Shown piece by piece: positions 24,121-33,617 of a DNA stretch of 64,000 nucleotides; position 1 is the first letter of the stretch; each line of letters opens with the position of its first letter. The notes beneath the pieces are model-generated. The model saw nothing but the letters and a program-made list of their open reading frames with translations. It searched no databases and was not told the origin of the DNA. Source of the stretch: Planococcaceae bacterium Storch 2/2-2 (GTDB lineage Bacteria; Bacillota; Bacilli; Bacillales_A; Planococcaceae). Location of the stretch: NCBI GenBank assembly GCA_009740415.1, contig WOYE01000009.1, forward strand, positions 434,001 through 498,000. Reading direction: 5' to 3'. The translations under genes were made by a program, and so were the position numbers.

Positions 24121-26829
24121 ATGGCAAAGAGCAATTTGCACAATAGCCGCAAGTCATTCGAACTTAACGGCAAGACGTACAACTACTACAGCCTTCAAGC
24201 ATTACAAGATGCTGGCGTAGCAGATGTATCAAAACTACCTTACTCAATTAAAGTGTTACTTGAATCGGTATTACGTCAGTATGACGGTTACGTGATTAAA
24301 GACGAACACGTTGAGAACCTTGCAAAATGGGGTAAAGATGCAGACAAAGACGCAGAAGTACCATTCAAACCTTCACGCGTTATTTTACAAGACTTCACAG
24401 GAGTTCCTGTTGTCGTCGACCTCGCATCACTTCGTTCAGCAATGGCTGAAATGGGTGGAGACCCACAAGACATCAACCCAGAAATTCCGGTTGACCTCGT
24501 CATTGACCACTCTGTACAAGTTGATGCATACGGTACAGAAGAAGCGCTTCAGCGCAACATGAAGCTTGAATTCCAACGTAACGCAGAGCGTTATGAGTTT
24601 TTAAGCTGGGCACAAAAAGCGTACGATAACTACCGCGCAGTTCCACCAGCGACAGGTATCGTTCACCAAGTCAACTTAGAGTACCTCGCAAGCGTTGTAC
24701 ACGCAGTTGAAAACGAAGAAGGCACATTCGATGCATTCCCAGATACACTCGTCGGAACAGACTCACATACGACGATGATCAACGGAATCGGTGTACTCGG
24801 ATGGGGTGTTGGTGGTATCGAAGCGGAAGCAGGAATGCTCGGACAACCTTCATACTTCCCAATTCCAGAAGTCGTCGGAGTGAAATTAACAGGATCACTT
24901 CCAGAAGGAACGACAGCGACAGACTTAGCACTTAAAGTCGTACAAGTACTCCGTGAACACGGTGTCGTCGGTAAATTCGTTGAGTTCTTCGGACCAGGTG
25001 TTGTTGAATTACCACTTGCGGACCGTGCGACAATTGCGAACATGGCGCCAGAATACGGTGCAACATGTGGATTCTTCCCAGTTGACGAAGAAGCACTCGA
25101 CTACATGCGCTTAACAGGCCGTGAAGAAGAGCACATCGCAGTAACGAAAAAGTACCTCGAAGAAAACGACATGTTCTTCACACCAGAAAAAGTAGAACCG
25201 GTCTACACAGACGTCATCGAAATCGATCTTTCAGCGATCGAAACGAACCTTTCAGGTCCGAAACGTCCACAAGACTTAATTCCACTTTCAAAAATGAAAG
25301 AAGTGTTCCAAGAAACAGTCGTAGCGCCTGAAGGACCAAAAGGTTTAGGTCTTCCAGCGAACGAGCTTGAAAAATCAGCTCCGATTGAATTCGAAGATGG
25401 AACGAAAGCGGACTTCACATCAGGTGACATCGCAATCGCTGCGATCACATCATGTACGAACACGTCTAACCCATACGTTATGTTAGGGGCAGGACTCGTT
25501 GCGAAAAAAGCGGTTGAGTTAGGCTTAACGCCACCACCACACGTGAAAACGTCACTCGCACCAGGTTCAAAAGTCGTTACAGGATACTTAGTCGACTCAG
25601 GTTTACAACCATACCTCGACCAAATCGGATTCAACACAGTTGGATACGGTTGTACGACATGTATCGGTAACTCAGGTCCATTACGTCCAGAAATCGAAAA
25701 AACGATCGCAGAAAACGACTTGTTAGCGACATCTGTCCTTTCAGGTAACCGTAACTTCGAAGGACGTATTCACCCACTCGTGAAAGCAAACTACCTTGCT
25801 TCACCACCACTCGTCGTAGCATACGCACTTGCTGGTACAGTGAATATCGACTTGAAAAACGATCCAATCGCACAAGATAAAGACGGAAACGACGTCTTCT
25901 TCAAAGATATCTGGCCAACAGCGCAAGAAATCAAAGAAGTCGTTAAACAAACCGTTACACCAGAACTCTTCCGTCGCGAGTACGAGCGCGTCTTCACAGA
26001 AAACGAAGCGTGGAACTCAATTAAAACGTCAGACGATGCATTGTATGCATTCGACGAAAAATCAACGTACATCCAAAACCCACCATTCTTCCAAGGTCTC
26101 TCAAAAGAGCCTGAAGCAATTAGTGAGTTAAAAGGATTACGCGTTGTCGGTAAATTCGGCGACTCAATTACGACAGACCATATCTCACCAGCTGGTGCGA
26201 TCGGTAAAGATACACCTGCAGGTCTCTACCTCCGTGAAAACGGCGTAGAACCACGCGACTTCAACTCATACGGATCACGCCGTGGTAACCACGAAGTGAT
26301 GATGCGCGGAACGTTCGCGAACATCCGTATCCGTAACCAAATTGCACCAGGTACAGAAGGTGGATTCACAACTTACTGGCCAACAGGCGAAGTTATGCCA
26401 ATGTACGATGCGTGCATGAAGTACAAAGAAGACGGAACAGGTCTCGTTGTACTCGCTGGTAAAGACTACGGAATGGGTTCTTCACGTGACTGGGCTGCAA
26501 AAGGTACAAACCTTCTCGGCATTAAAACAGTCATCGCTGAAAGCTACGAACGTATTCACCGTTCAAACCTCGTGATGATGGGTGTTCTTCCACTTCAATT
26601 CATGGAAGGCGACTCTGTTGAATCACTCGGTTTAACAGGAGAAGAAGAAATCACAGTGAACATCACAGAAGATGTGAAACCACGTGCGGTTCTTCAAGCG
26701 ACAGCAACAGATAAAGACGGCAACGTCAAACAATTTGACGTATTAGCTCGTTTCGACTCAGAAGTTGAAATCGACTACTACCGTCACGGCGGAATCTTAC
26801 AAATGGTTCTCCGTAACAAATTAAAATAA
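24121..26829 (+). CDS. acnA: Aconitate hydratase
   Basis: A 902-residue aconitase of the AcnA/IRP type, which interconverts citrate and isocitrate in the citrate cycle. The 4Fe-4S ligands are Cys in [12 protein letters not shown] and the pair in [12 protein letters not shown]. The C-terminal swivel domain contains [12 protein letters not shown]. Codon use differs sharply from the neighbours, favouring AAC, GAC, CCA, TCA and CTC, which suggests strong expression rather than transfer. In Bacillus the gene is called citB. Monocistronic with a strong terminator. Confidence 0.95.
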   Translation: MAKSNLHNSRKSFELNGKTYNYYSLQALQDAGVADVSKLPYSIKVLLESVLRQYDGYVIKDEHVENLAKWGKDADKDAEVPFKPSRVILQDFTGVPVVVDLASLRSAMAEMGGDPQDINPEIPVDLVIDHSVQVDAYGTEEALQRNMKLEFQRNAERYEFLSWAQKAYDNYRAVPPATGIVHQVNLEYLASVVHAVENEEGTFDAFPDTLVGTDSHTTMINGIGVLGWGVGGIEAEAGMLGQPSYFPIPEVVGVKLTGSLPEGTTATDLALKVVQVLREHGVVGKFVEFFGPGVVELPLADRATIANMAPEYGATCGFFPVDEEALDYMRLTGREEEHIAVTKKYLEENDMFFTPEKVEPVYTDVIEIDLSAIETNLSGPKRPQDLIPLSKMKEVFQETVVAPEGPKGLGLPANELEKSAPIEFEDGTKADFTSGDIAIAAITSCTNTSNPYVMLGAGLVAKKAVELGLTPPPHVKTSLAPGSKVVTGYLVDSGLQPYLDQIGFNTVGYGCTTCIGNSGPLRPEIEKTIAENDLLATSVLSGNRNFEGRIHPLVKANYLASPPLVVAYALAGTVNIDLKNDPIAQDKDGNDVFFKDIWPTAQEIKEVVKQTVTPELFRREYERVFTENEAWNSIKTSDDALYAFDEKSTYIQNPPFFQGLSKEPEAISELKGLRVVGKFGDSITTDHISPAGAIGKDTPAGLYLRENGVEPRDFNSYGSRRGNHEVMMRGTFANIRIRNQIAPGTEGGFTTYWPTGEVMPMYDACMKYKEDGTGLVVLAGKDYGMGSSRDWAAKGTNLLGIKTVIAESYERIHRSNLVMMGVLPLQFMEGDSVESLGLTGEEEITVNITEDVKPRAVLQATATDKDGNVKQFDVLARFDSEVEIDYYRHGGILQMVLRNKLK

Positions 26830-26846
26830 GTCGTTGATGACGGAAA

Positions 26847-26877
26847 AGAGATGGGGCATGCCCCGTCTCTTTTTTTA
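26847..26877 (+). terminator. Terminator of acnA
   Basis: AGAGATGGGG pairs with CCCCGTCTCT (one G-T pair), 4-base loop, seven T residues. Confidence 0.92.
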
Positions 26878-27193
26878 GTTCCATAATAGACGTTGCAGTT
26901 TTCGTACCGTTCTTTCGGATGGCGAGGCAAGGCGCGAAGCTCGTTTACCTCTCCGTATGTGAAAATCGGGCGAGATGCATTTCCGAAGACGTCAACACCT
27001 CCGCGTTTTTCTGTTCGTCGCGAAGAGGAACGTAGGGAGTCGGTCGCGACAGATGAGGAAAGTGGCCAAGACTAAAGGTAACAGGGGAGAAAGGCATCAT
27101 ACGATGTTGCGACACCTTTCTTTTTCTAGTATTATCGGTACAATGCCTTCTTTCTGGAGAAGACAATGAGATGAAAAAAGGGGGGCACGTGTG
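26878..27193. other. Intergenic region with an unexplained terminator
   Basis: These 316 bases have no open frame I can support. They contain TCGCG/CGCGA pairing around 27020-27055 and a terminator at 27074-27126 that ends no known gene, so a small RNA may be made here. TACAAT at 27139 is the likely -10 of the next lipoprotein gene. Confidence 0.4.
27074..27126 (+). terminator. Terminator-like hairpin with two possible left arms
   Basis: CCTTTC plus T-run (27115-27126) can pair with GAAAGG at 27089-27094, or, shifted by one base, with AAAGGT at 27074-27079. CATC/GATG forms an inner stem. Confidence 0.5.
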
Positions 27194-27214
27194 ATGAAAG
27201 CACGAACGGTATGA
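27194..27214 (+). CDS. Possible six-codon upstream peptide
   Basis: GGGGGG lies 8 bases before ATG AAA GCA CGA ACG GTA TGA. The TGA overlaps the ATG (27211) of the lipoprotein gene, which has no ribosome site of its own at a normal distance. Translation of the peptide could deliver ribosomes to the gene. Confidence 0.35.
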   Translation: MKARTV

Positions 27215-28572
27215 AACGTGTCATCAAAATCTTCGTTTTCGCGAGCGTTCTTCTTTTACTCACCGCTTGCGGAACGAGTGAAGAGGAGACCGTTTGGCAA
27301 GAGACGATGGACGCGATGAAGCGGGCCAAAACGATGGAAGTCGTTCGAACGGTGACGGAAGGAGATACTATCGTCGATGAAGGCAATGAGCGATTCGATT
27401 ACGAGAACAAACGTTATGCGATCGAATGGGCGAAACGTGACGGCGCGCTCACAGAAGAACGGTACATGTGGGAAAGCGAAGGAGGCCTTCGTGTGTATGA
27501 CGCTTATTTAGATGAAATGAGCGATGACGTCACGTACGACGCACTTGAGCGTTCGCTTCGGAAAGCAGCGAATGAACGGAAAGACGTACTCGGTACGTTC
27601 CAGTCGTACGATGCCCAATTTTCGGACCGATTGACGTACGAGTCGGACGGAAATGAGTTCGTCGTTACGTACGAGCCGGAGCGCGAAGAGGCGCGTTCCT
27701 TTTTATTGAAACGTTTTTCAGAAACGGAAGAAGGAAAAAGGGCGAAAGTGACGGACGTACAAACGTTGCGCGTTCGTTTCGTCATCGACGCACAAGCGCG
27801 CACGGTTCAATCGTATGACGTTCATTCGACATTCGATTACGTCGATGCAGCCGGTGAGAAGAAGGCGTATGACGTAGTCGAGCAGTACGATTGGTTGTCG
27901 TTCAATGAACCGATCAACTTTGAAAGAATGCTCGAGTGGCCGACGTTTGAAGAGTTGAAACGTTCGAAATGGGTGACGGAAGATGCGCACATTTCGTTCG
28001 GACGTTCCGCCTTGCGTGAATTGAAAACGTACTCGGTCCGTTACGTGAACGGTTTAATTCCTGCCTTTTTCGGTGATCTCGAAGGCGCAAGACATCAGTC
28101 GAACAATTACTGGTCGGAAGAGCGTGCGATGGAAGCGCAACAGGCGTTCGAAGCGCATTTACTCGAGCCGTATCGGGCGTCATTAGAAGAAGCGTTATTC
28201 GGTGAAGATTCGTTGCAAAAAGTGTACGATTCATTTTTAACGGCAGTACGTAACATCGAATACGAAGTGAAAGACGCGTACGTGTTATCCGATGATCTCG
28301 TACTCGTTCAAGTCGTCTTGCGTCAATTGAACGATTCGATCATTCAAGAAGAGGCGCTCGTCGCGACAGAACGGGCCTTCGTCGAAGCGATCAATGCGGG
28401 TCATCCATTGACCGAAGAGCAACTGGCGCGCGTTCGAATGAAAGCACTGACGGAAGGGTATGAACGAGCGACGTATACGGAGCCTGTGACGACGTACGTT
28501 CCGCTTTACATACTCGGAACACGCGCTTTCGTTTTCGATGAAGATGAAGTGTTTCGCGCGTTTCTTCGATAA
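27211..28572 (+). CDS. Large lipoprotein of unknown function
   Basis: A 453-residue protein with a lipoprotein signal (lipobox LTAC, about residue 20). The N-terminal half (about 30-230) has the beta-rich look of LolA/LppX-like lipoproteins that carry lipids. The C-terminal half (about 265-450) is mostly helical and recalls domains such as DUF5105, but this is a weak resemblance. It should sit on the outer face of the membrane. Its start overlaps the stop of a possible six-codon peptide. A bidirectional terminator follows. Confidence 0.78.
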   Translation: MKRVIKIFVFASVLLLLTACGTSEEETVWQETMDAMKRAKTMEVVRTVTEGDTIVDEGNERFDYENKRYAIEWAKRDGALTEERYMWESEGGLRVYDAYLDEMSDDVTYDALERSLRKAANERKDVLGTFQSYDAQFSDRLTYESDGNEFVVTYEPEREEARSFLLKRFSETEEGKRAKVTDVQTLRVRFVIDAQARTVQSYDVHSTFDYVDAAGEKKAYDVVEQYDWLSFNEPINFERMLEWPTFEELKRSKWVTEDAHISFGRSALRELKTYSVRYVNGLIPAFFGDLEGARHQSNNYWSEERAMEAQQAFEAHLLEPYRASLEEALFGEDSLQKVYDSFLTAVRNIEYEVKDAYVLSDDLVLVQVVLRQLNDSIIQEEALVATERAFVEAINAGHPLTEEQLARVRMKALTEGYERATYTEPVTTYVPLYILGTRAFVFDEDEVFRAFLR

Positions 28573-28583
28573 CGATTGAAAAA

Positions 28584-28624
28584 GCACAACGTGAAAAGGA
28601 CGTTTCCTTTCACGTTGTGCTTTT
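28584..28624. terminator. Bidirectional terminator
   Basis: GCACAACGTGAAAAGG pairs with CCTTTCACGTTGTGC (one bulge), with an A-run before and a T-run after. It serves the convergent lipoprotein and membrane-anchored protein genes. Confidence 0.9.
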
Positions 28625-29162
28625 AGTCGTACGTTCGTTCAAGTAGTTGTTGGATGTGCTCCAATGTCGGAGTCGAATGTTCCAACGCTTCTTCAATCGT
28701 TTCAAACCGTTCGTTCATGACACCGCGTTCGACTTCGTCGACGTACGTATTCAGTTCGATCCCGATTTCGCGTACGTCTCGTGCGAGTAAGCAAAGCTCT
28801 TCGTCTTCACTCGGTGTGCCGATCGTTTCGAGGTCATCGCTAATGGATCGAACCCCTTTCATCGCTTGTTGAAGCGAGGCGTGCCACGTTTCCGATTCAA
28901 AACGGGACGGATCGGTTGCTGCTTCTTGTAGCAACACGTTCATCGACTCATACGGTTCAGGCAGTTGTTCGAGAAGCGGCATCGTTTGAGCGAGGATTCG
29001 TTGCTCTTCGGAATGTCTATCGCTCACATGAACCGCCTGCTCTTTTTGGACGTCGCTGTTGCTGCGCTCGTTCCACGTCCGGTCCGATACGTACGCATCG
29101 ACTGAAAGAAGGGCGAGGAGCGCCATAACGCCGATCGCTTGAAGCCATCGTGTCGTATTCAT
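28623..29162 (-). CDS. Membrane-anchored extracytoplasmic protein, unknown
   Basis: A 179-residue protein with a single N-terminal membrane segment (about residues 5-23) and a largely helical, acidic outer domain. I chose the ATG at 29162 because GAGGTG lies 6 bases upstream; a longer frame lacks one. No family is recognised. It faces a run of plus-strand lipoprotein genes. Confidence 0.65.
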   Translation of the reverse strand: MNTTRWLQAIGVMALLALLSVDAYVSDRTWNERSNSDVQKEQAVHVSDRHSEEQRILAQTMPLLEQLPEPYESMNVLLQEAATDPSRFESETWHASLQQAMKGVRSISDDLETIGTPSEDEELCLLARDVREIGIELNTYVDEVERGVMNERFETIEEALEHSTPTLEHIQQLLERTYD

Positions 29163-29368
29163 TTCGTTCACCTCAGTTTCTTCGTCTAAGTATAGCAAAC
29201 GAGCGGATTGTTTTGTATACTTAAACGGAAAAGGGAATGTTCGTTGTGCCCGGTGGCGGAACGGTTAACAACCGATGAACGCGAAACGGTCGCATTCCGA
29301 TGAATGGGTGAACGATTCGATCGTGAGAGAAATGCACGAGAAAGAGTTCGTAAAAGGAGGGATGCGCA

Positions 29369-29587
29369 ATGAATGAAGCGCGATGTGAAGCGTGTAATGG
29401 CCGACTCCGTTTTAAAACGGGAGACGGCGTTTGCGAAGATTGTGGTGCGGTGTACGAGGTAGAAGACATGCCGACGGAACCGACGAATCCAGATTGGTCG
29501 AAAAATGCGGCGGACGCCGTGAAAGAGACGGGATGGATCATGATCGGTTTAGCCGTATTCGTCATCGTCGTCATTTTAACGACGTAA
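29369..29587 (+). CDS. Small zinc-ribbon membrane protein
   Basis: A 72-residue protein with two CxxC pairs (CEACNGRL, CEDCGAVY) forming a likely zinc ribbon and one C-terminal membrane helix (about 53-71). AAGGAGG precedes the ATG. It is 21 bases from the next lipoprotein gene, probably one operon. Function is unknown. Confidence 0.68.
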   Translation: MNEARCEACNGRLRFKTGDGVCEDCGAVYEVEDMPTEPTNPDWSKNAADAVKETGWIMIGLAVFVIVVILTT

Positions 29588-29608
29588 CCGAAAGGAGAAG
29601 TGGAACGA

Positions 29609-30190
29609 TTGAACGGAAAGAAAACATTCGCTGCGCTCGTCCTTGCGAGCGGCGTCGTACTCGGTGCGTGTAGCGAAGAGGCACCAGTGGAACGAGAACA
29701 ACCGGTTGAGGACGTCGAACAACCGGTAGAACCGGAACGACCGGAAGTGACGATTACGAAAGAAGAAGTAGCAGAGACGTTACTGCCGACTATTTTTGAA
29801 TTACGGGATGCGTTGCGCGAGGCGGGATCGAACGATATGATCGAACGAGCGGGACGAGGAGAGCCTGCACTTCCGGTGAGTGTTGAAGCGATCGAACCGT
29901 TACTCGACGTACGAGTGAGCGAGTCGTTGAAACAGCGGATCATTGAAGAGCGTTTGCCGAATTGGTCGCCTCAAACGGATCGTTCGTTGCTCGAGTCTAC
30001 GTTCATTCCGTGGAGCGAAGAAGACGCCGAGCAACCGGGCGAGTGGGAGCTCGTTGAAGCGAGTCCTGAACGGATTACTGCTCACATTGAAACGATCGAT
30101 GACCCGATTTTTGGGCGCGTCACGTACGAAGTGTCATTCGTCATGGAAGATGGACGTTGGGTGCTCGACCGAGATGAAATCGTACAATGA
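29609..30190 (+). CDS. Lipoprotein of unknown function
   Basis: A 193-residue lipoprotein (lipobox LGAC near residue 20) with an acidic, proline-rich linker and a folded C-terminal domain. The start is uncertain: AAAGGAG lies only 2 bases before a GTG at 29600 and 11 bases before this TTG; both are in frame. It follows the small zinc-ribbon gene and ends at a terminator. Confidence 0.7.
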   Translation: MNGKKTFAALVLASGVVLGACSEEAPVEREQPVEDVEQPVEPERPEVTITKEEVAETLLPTIFELRDALREAGSNDMIERAGRGEPALPVSVEAIEPLLDVRVSESLKQRIIEERLPNWSPQTDRSLLESTFIPWSEEDAEQPGEWELVEASPERITAHIETIDDPIFGRVTYEVSFVMEDGRWVLDRDEIVQ

Positions 30191-30192
30191 GA

Positions 30193-30217
30193 AGAGACGG
30201 CGTGCCGTCTCTTTTTT
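30193..30217 (+). terminator. Terminator after the lipoprotein gene
   Basis: AGAGACGGC pairs perfectly with GCCGTCTCT, followed by six T residues. Confidence 0.9.
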
Positions 30218-30263
30218 GTTGAACGAGGAACCGTATTTTTTCTCAACGCAACGAAAGATACGG

Positions 30264-30269
30264 TATACT
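30264..30269 (+). promoter_or_regulatory. Likely -10 of the thioesterase operon
   Basis: TATACT, 19 bases before the ATG at 30288. The -35 (TTCTCA, 18 bases upstream) is weak. Confidence 0.4.
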
Positions 30270-30287
30270 GAAGAAGAGGTGAACTTC

Positions 30288-30722
30288 ATGGGAATCATTA
30301 GCAAAAAAGAAATTGAAGTACGTTATGCAGAAACGGATCAAATGGGCGTCGTCTATCATGCCAATTACATCGTTTGGCTCGAAATCGGACGGACGGCACT
30401 CGTGAAAGATTTAGGATTTACTTACGCAGGGATGGAAAAAGATGGACTCATTTCTCCCGTTTTAGATGTGAATATTCAATATAAAAAACCGTGCGTTTAC
30501 GGGGAGACGGTCACCGTCGAAACGTGGATTCAAGAGCACGGTCGCGTTCGGACGACGTACGGGTATCGCGTGTTGAAAGAAAACGGAGACGTCGCAGCGA
30601 CAGCGACGACGACGAATACGTTAATTCGTCGAAGCGACTTCCGACCGGTTTCATTATCACGTGTCGCACCGGATTGGGAAGAAGCGTATCGAGCGAACGT
30701 CGTCGGCGTGCGCGAATTGTAA
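30288..30722 (+). CDS. Acyl-CoA thioesterase (4HBT hotdog family)
   Basis: A 144-residue hotdog-fold protein of the YbgC/4-hydroxybenzoyl-CoA thioesterase type. RYAETDQMGVVYHANYIVWLE holds the catalytic Asp block. AGAGGTG precedes the ATG at 30288; the longer frame upstream crosses the terminator. It cleaves acyl-CoA of unknown chain. Its TAA overlaps the ATG of the next gene (TAATG), so the two are coupled. Confidence 0.87.
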   Translation: MGIISKKEIEVRYAETDQMGVVYHANYIVWLEIGRTALVKDLGFTYAGMEKDGLISPVLDVNIQYKKPCVYGETVTVETWIQEHGRVRTTYGYRVLKENGDVAATATTTNTLIRRSDFRPVSLSRVAPDWEEAYRANVVGVREL

Positions 30723-31555
30723 TGGCGTTCGGGATCACACGGAGCGAACTCACTCGTTGGAAACAATCCGTCCAACGAGGCGAGCTCGCTTTTTTAACTC
30801 ATTATTGGAAAGATGAGCGATTCCCAGGCTGGAAAACGGTGACGAAAGTAGGCTGCTCGGATCTCGACCGGCTCGCGGCATGGGGAGCGACGTACGGCTT
30901 GCGAAAAGAGTGGATCGACCTTTATCCCGGGTATCCTCATTTTGATTTACTCGGCGAATGGGAGCGAACGATTTTGCAAGAAGAAGGGTTGCGCGCGCAG
31001 TACGAACGATTTTATCCGGAGTCGCTTCGTCCGCTCGAACAGTTGACGTTCGATTTGTATCGCCACGCCCCGTTCGCTTTCCACGTCCCGCTCGAAGGGG
31101 CACCGGAGACGTCCATTCAAGCAGCCGAAGGGCTCGTCCGAATGTGGAATCGAACCGACGACGTCCGCGTCGTCATTTCGACGTATCCGGGAGGACCGAT
31201 GCGCCCGATGCATTTGCATCGCCGCATGGCGCGAGACGTTCAGTTGACGACGCATACGTTCGAACGGAAAGAAGGACGGGTCGTCCAATACGTGTTGCGC
31301 GGCTCACTCGGTCAATTAGACGTGAGCGGACTCATCCGACGGGCCTGTTACCAAGACGTCGGCCGGACGCCTCGTTTTACGAACCGAGGCAGTTGGGCGC
31401 AGACGACGAACGTATTTTTTGAACACGTCGACTCCCACGTCGTTTTGCATCCGTACGATGACCGAGGGATCGAAGTGATCGCCCCTTCTGAAACGGAACT
31501 CGCGCGTTGGGAACGGCTCGTCTGCGAACAAGGGCTCGCCATCGAACGAAAATAA
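30722..31555 (+). CDS. Conserved protein of unknown function, DUF3885-like C-terminus
   Basis: A 277-residue cytoplasmic protein. The N-terminal part (FLTHYWKDERFPGWKTVTKV, then WGATYGLRKEWIDL) looks like a conserved domain of unknown role. The C-terminal half ending in LHPYDDRGIEVIAPSE resembles DUF3885-type proteins; both are comparisons from memory. The start overlaps the thioesterase stop by one base. There are no membrane segments. Confidence 0.62.
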   Translation: MAFGITRSELTRWKQSVQRGELAFLTHYWKDERFPGWKTVTKVGCSDLDRLAAWGATYGLRKEWIDLYPGYPHFDLLGEWERTILQEEGLRAQYERFYPESLRPLEQLTFDLYRHAPFAFHVPLEGAPETSIQAAEGLVRMWNRTDDVRVVISTYPGGPMRPMHLHRRMARDVQLTTHTFERKEGRVVQYVLRGSLGQLDVSGLIRRACYQDVGRTPRFTNRGSWAQTTNVFFEHVDSHVVLHPYDDRGIEVIAPSETELARWERLVCEQGLAIERK

Positions 31556-31559
31556 ATGA

Positions 31560-31594
31560 AATAAGCGTACGCGAGAAAGTCGCGTACGCTTATT
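31560..31594. terminator. Bidirectional terminator
   Basis: AATAAGCGTACGCGA pairs perfectly with TCGCGTACGCTTATT over 15 bp with a 5-base loop. Confidence 0.88.
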
Positions 31595-31612
31595 TGTTAG
31601 ACATCGAGTGAG

Positions 31613-32962
31613 TCAGTCGGTCGGTTGCGTCAAGTGACGAAGCCGCGGAGAACGGAGGAGAAACGCGACCCAAATGATCGTCAACCCTTCGGCGAGTGGG
31701 AAAGCGAGCCAAATGCTCGTTCCGCCGAATAGAGCGGGCAATAAAAAGACGAGCGGTAAAAAGAGAAGAATGCTTCGGCTCAACGTCATCCAAACGGCGA
31801 GTTTTGTCTTTTCGAGCGATTGGTACAACTGAATCCAAACGATCGTCACCCCTAAAAAGATGTAGCCGACGAAAAAGAGCGGAATGCCCGTTTTCGTAAA
31901 GGCGGCGACGTCCGGATCGGTAATGCCGAACAAATCGATCATCGGTTGCTGGGCGGTAAACCCGAGAATTGCGATGAAGATACCGAGTCCAACTCCCGTT
32001 CGCAACGCGTACGTGACGAACGTTTGAAGCGGTTTGTACGCTCGGGCGCCGTGTAAATAACTGACGATCGGTTGAAGCGCCCCGCCGATTCCGATAAACA
32101 ACATGAGAAAGACGGTGTGCAAATAGTTCACGACGCCGTAAGCGACGATACCGACTTCACCGGCGTACGTTCGGAACGCAATATTGAAGGCGATCATGAC
32201 GACAGCGGCCGTACTTTCGATGACGAAGCTCGGAAACCCAATCGATAAAATCGACTGCCACAAGGCGCGGTCGAACGACGGACGTGCGAGACGAAGCGTC
32301 CCTTTTTTCAAAAAGTGAGTGAGCAAGACGAGAACACCGACGACGGCACCGATGACGGTCGCATACGCTGCACCTGCCACGCCCCATCCGAACTGGAAAA
32401 TGAAGATGTAATTTAAGACGATGTTGACGACCGACGTGACGATGAGACCGACCATGGCGAGCGTCGGGTTGCCGTCGTTACGAATGAAAATACTTAAAAT
32501 GTTTTCTAAGACGAAAACCGTCCCGAACAATAAAATGACGTGTAAGTAGTCAATCGCATACGGATAAATCGTCTCCGTCGCCCCGAAGGCGTAAACGAGC
32601 GGACGCTCGAATAGTAAACAGAGGACGATGATGATCGTCGTCGAGACGATGCTCATCCAAATGGCATGCGAGAAAGCGCGATGAGCTCCCGCGCGGTCTT
32701 TTTTTCCGTACGCGATCGACGTTAACGTCGCTCCACCCATTCCGATCCAAAGAGAGAGCGATAAAATGATCGAATAGATCGGCACGGCGATATTGACCCC
32801 TGCGATACCGAGCTCTCCGACCCCGTGACTGACGAACAAGCCGTCGATCAAAATGTTGATCGCCATGAGCAACATCCCGACGAGCGAAGGTACTAAATAG
32901 TGCATATATAAACGAAACGGAGATTGCTCCATTCGTTGTTCCATCGTTTGATTCATAGACAT
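31613..32962 (-). CDS. MATE-family multidrug efflux transporter
   Basis: A 449-residue protein with 12 predicted helices, of the MATE/MepA type (NILIDGLFVSHGVGELGIAG near the N-terminus). MATE pumps export cationic drugs using Na+ or H+. Two in-frame ATGs (32962, 32956) are possible; the second has AGTAGGGA at the better distance. The promoter has a 19-bp spacer with a dyad, the form activated by MerR regulators, and a BmrR-like regulator gene lies 1.2 kb away. Confidence 0.88.
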   Translation of the reverse strand: MSMNQTMEQRMEQSPFRLYMHYLVPSLVGMLLMAINILIDGLFVSHGVGELGIAGVNIAVPIYSIILSLSLWIGMGGATLTSIAYGKKDRAGAHRAFSHAIWMSIVSTTIIIVLCLLFERPLVYAFGATETIYPYAIDYLHVILLFGTVFVLENILSIFIRNDGNPTLAMVGLIVTSVVNIVLNYIFIFQFGWGVAGAAYATVIGAVVGVLVLLTHFLKKGTLRLARPSFDRALWQSILSIGFPSFVIESTAAVVMIAFNIAFRTYAGEVGIVAYGVVNYLHTVFLMLFIGIGGALQPIVSYLHGARAYKPLQTFVTYALRTGVGLGIFIAILGFTAQQPMIDLFGITDPDVAAFTKTGIPLFFVGYIFLGVTIVWIQLYQSLEKTKLAVWMTLSRSILLFLPLVFLLPALFGGTSIWLAFPLAEGLTIIWVAFLLRSPRLRHLTQPTD

Positions 32963-32988
32963 TCCCTACTTTTCCTTATGATGTTTCG

Positions 32989-33019
32989 ATTTTAAAGGGT
33001 ATAGTAACTATATAGTCAA
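32989..33019 (-). promoter_or_regulatory. MerR-type promoter of the MATE gene
   Basis: On the minus strand TTGACT and TAAAAT are 19 bases apart. Within the spacer TATAGT-T-ACTATA (33012-33000) is a perfect dyad. Long spacers with a central dyad are the signature of MerR-activated promoters. Confidence 0.65.
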
Positions 33020-33040
33020 GCGATTGTTTCATTTCAACAA

Positions 33041-33066
33041 AAAAACCTACGAAGTCGTAGGTTTTT
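33041..33066 (-). terminator. Terminator of the excalibur-domain gene
   Basis: AAAAACCTACGA pairs with TCGTAGGTTTTT; on the minus strand it ends in a U-run directly after the stop codon. Confidence 0.8.
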
Positions 33067-33617
33067 CATTCGCATGCGATGCCGTCATTGTCTCGGTCGA
33101 GATGAGAGGCGTAGCCCGGTTGACCACGGTAAATCGGCGTCACTCCAGCCGCTCGTGCTTCGCTACAGTTCGCGTAGTAGGAACGTTGCGATTCTTCCGA
33201 CGAATGGGACAACGGAACGCCGGTTTGAACGACAGGTAAAGGAGGTTGCTTCCTATGCGGCTGACGTAAATTGGCATTTTCCGCGCGCAGCGCCTCATTT
33301 TGTTGTCGTCTTTTTTCTAATTCGCTATGTAAAAATTGAATGTGCGTCTCTTTTAATTCGACCCAATCGTTCATTTTTCGTTCCATCCGTAATTCAATCG
33401 TATCCCGTTCGATCGTCATCGCGTGAAGCTCCGACGCTGTCCGTTCCAACGCTTCTTGTTTTTCAAGAAGTAGTTGTTCCACACTCATTTGCCGTTCGAC
33501 GAGCGCTTCGTATCGCGTGTTCGCTTTCGAAGAAACGACGAAATACGTCACGAACGCCGTCAAGATGACGAGTAGGAGAGTGACGCTACTCATTGCTAAC
33601 AGTTGTTTACGTGACAA
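33066..33617 (-). CDS. Membrane-anchored excalibur-domain protein
   Basis: A 183-residue protein with an N-terminal membrane helix (about residues 9-30), a coiled coil (about 38-115), a proline-rich linker and a C-terminal excalibur calcium-binding domain (YYANCSEARAAGV ... LDRDNDGIACE). I chose the TTG at 33617 because AAGGAG lies 9 bases upstream. It should face outside and bind calcium. It stands alone. Confidence 0.82.
   Translation of the reverse strand: MSRKQLLAMSSVTLLLVILTAFVTYFVVSSKANTRYEALVERQMSVEQLLLEKQEALERTASELHAMTIERDTIELRMERKMNDWVELKETHIQFLHSELEKRRQQNEALRAENANLRQPHRKQPPLPVVQTGVPLSHSSEESQRSYYANCSEARAAGVTPIYRGQPGYASHLDRDNDGIACE

Noticed and set aside
26975-27169. 64-codon plus-strand frame after acnA
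   Set aside because: No ribosome site, very basic composition, and it covers a terminator hairpin.
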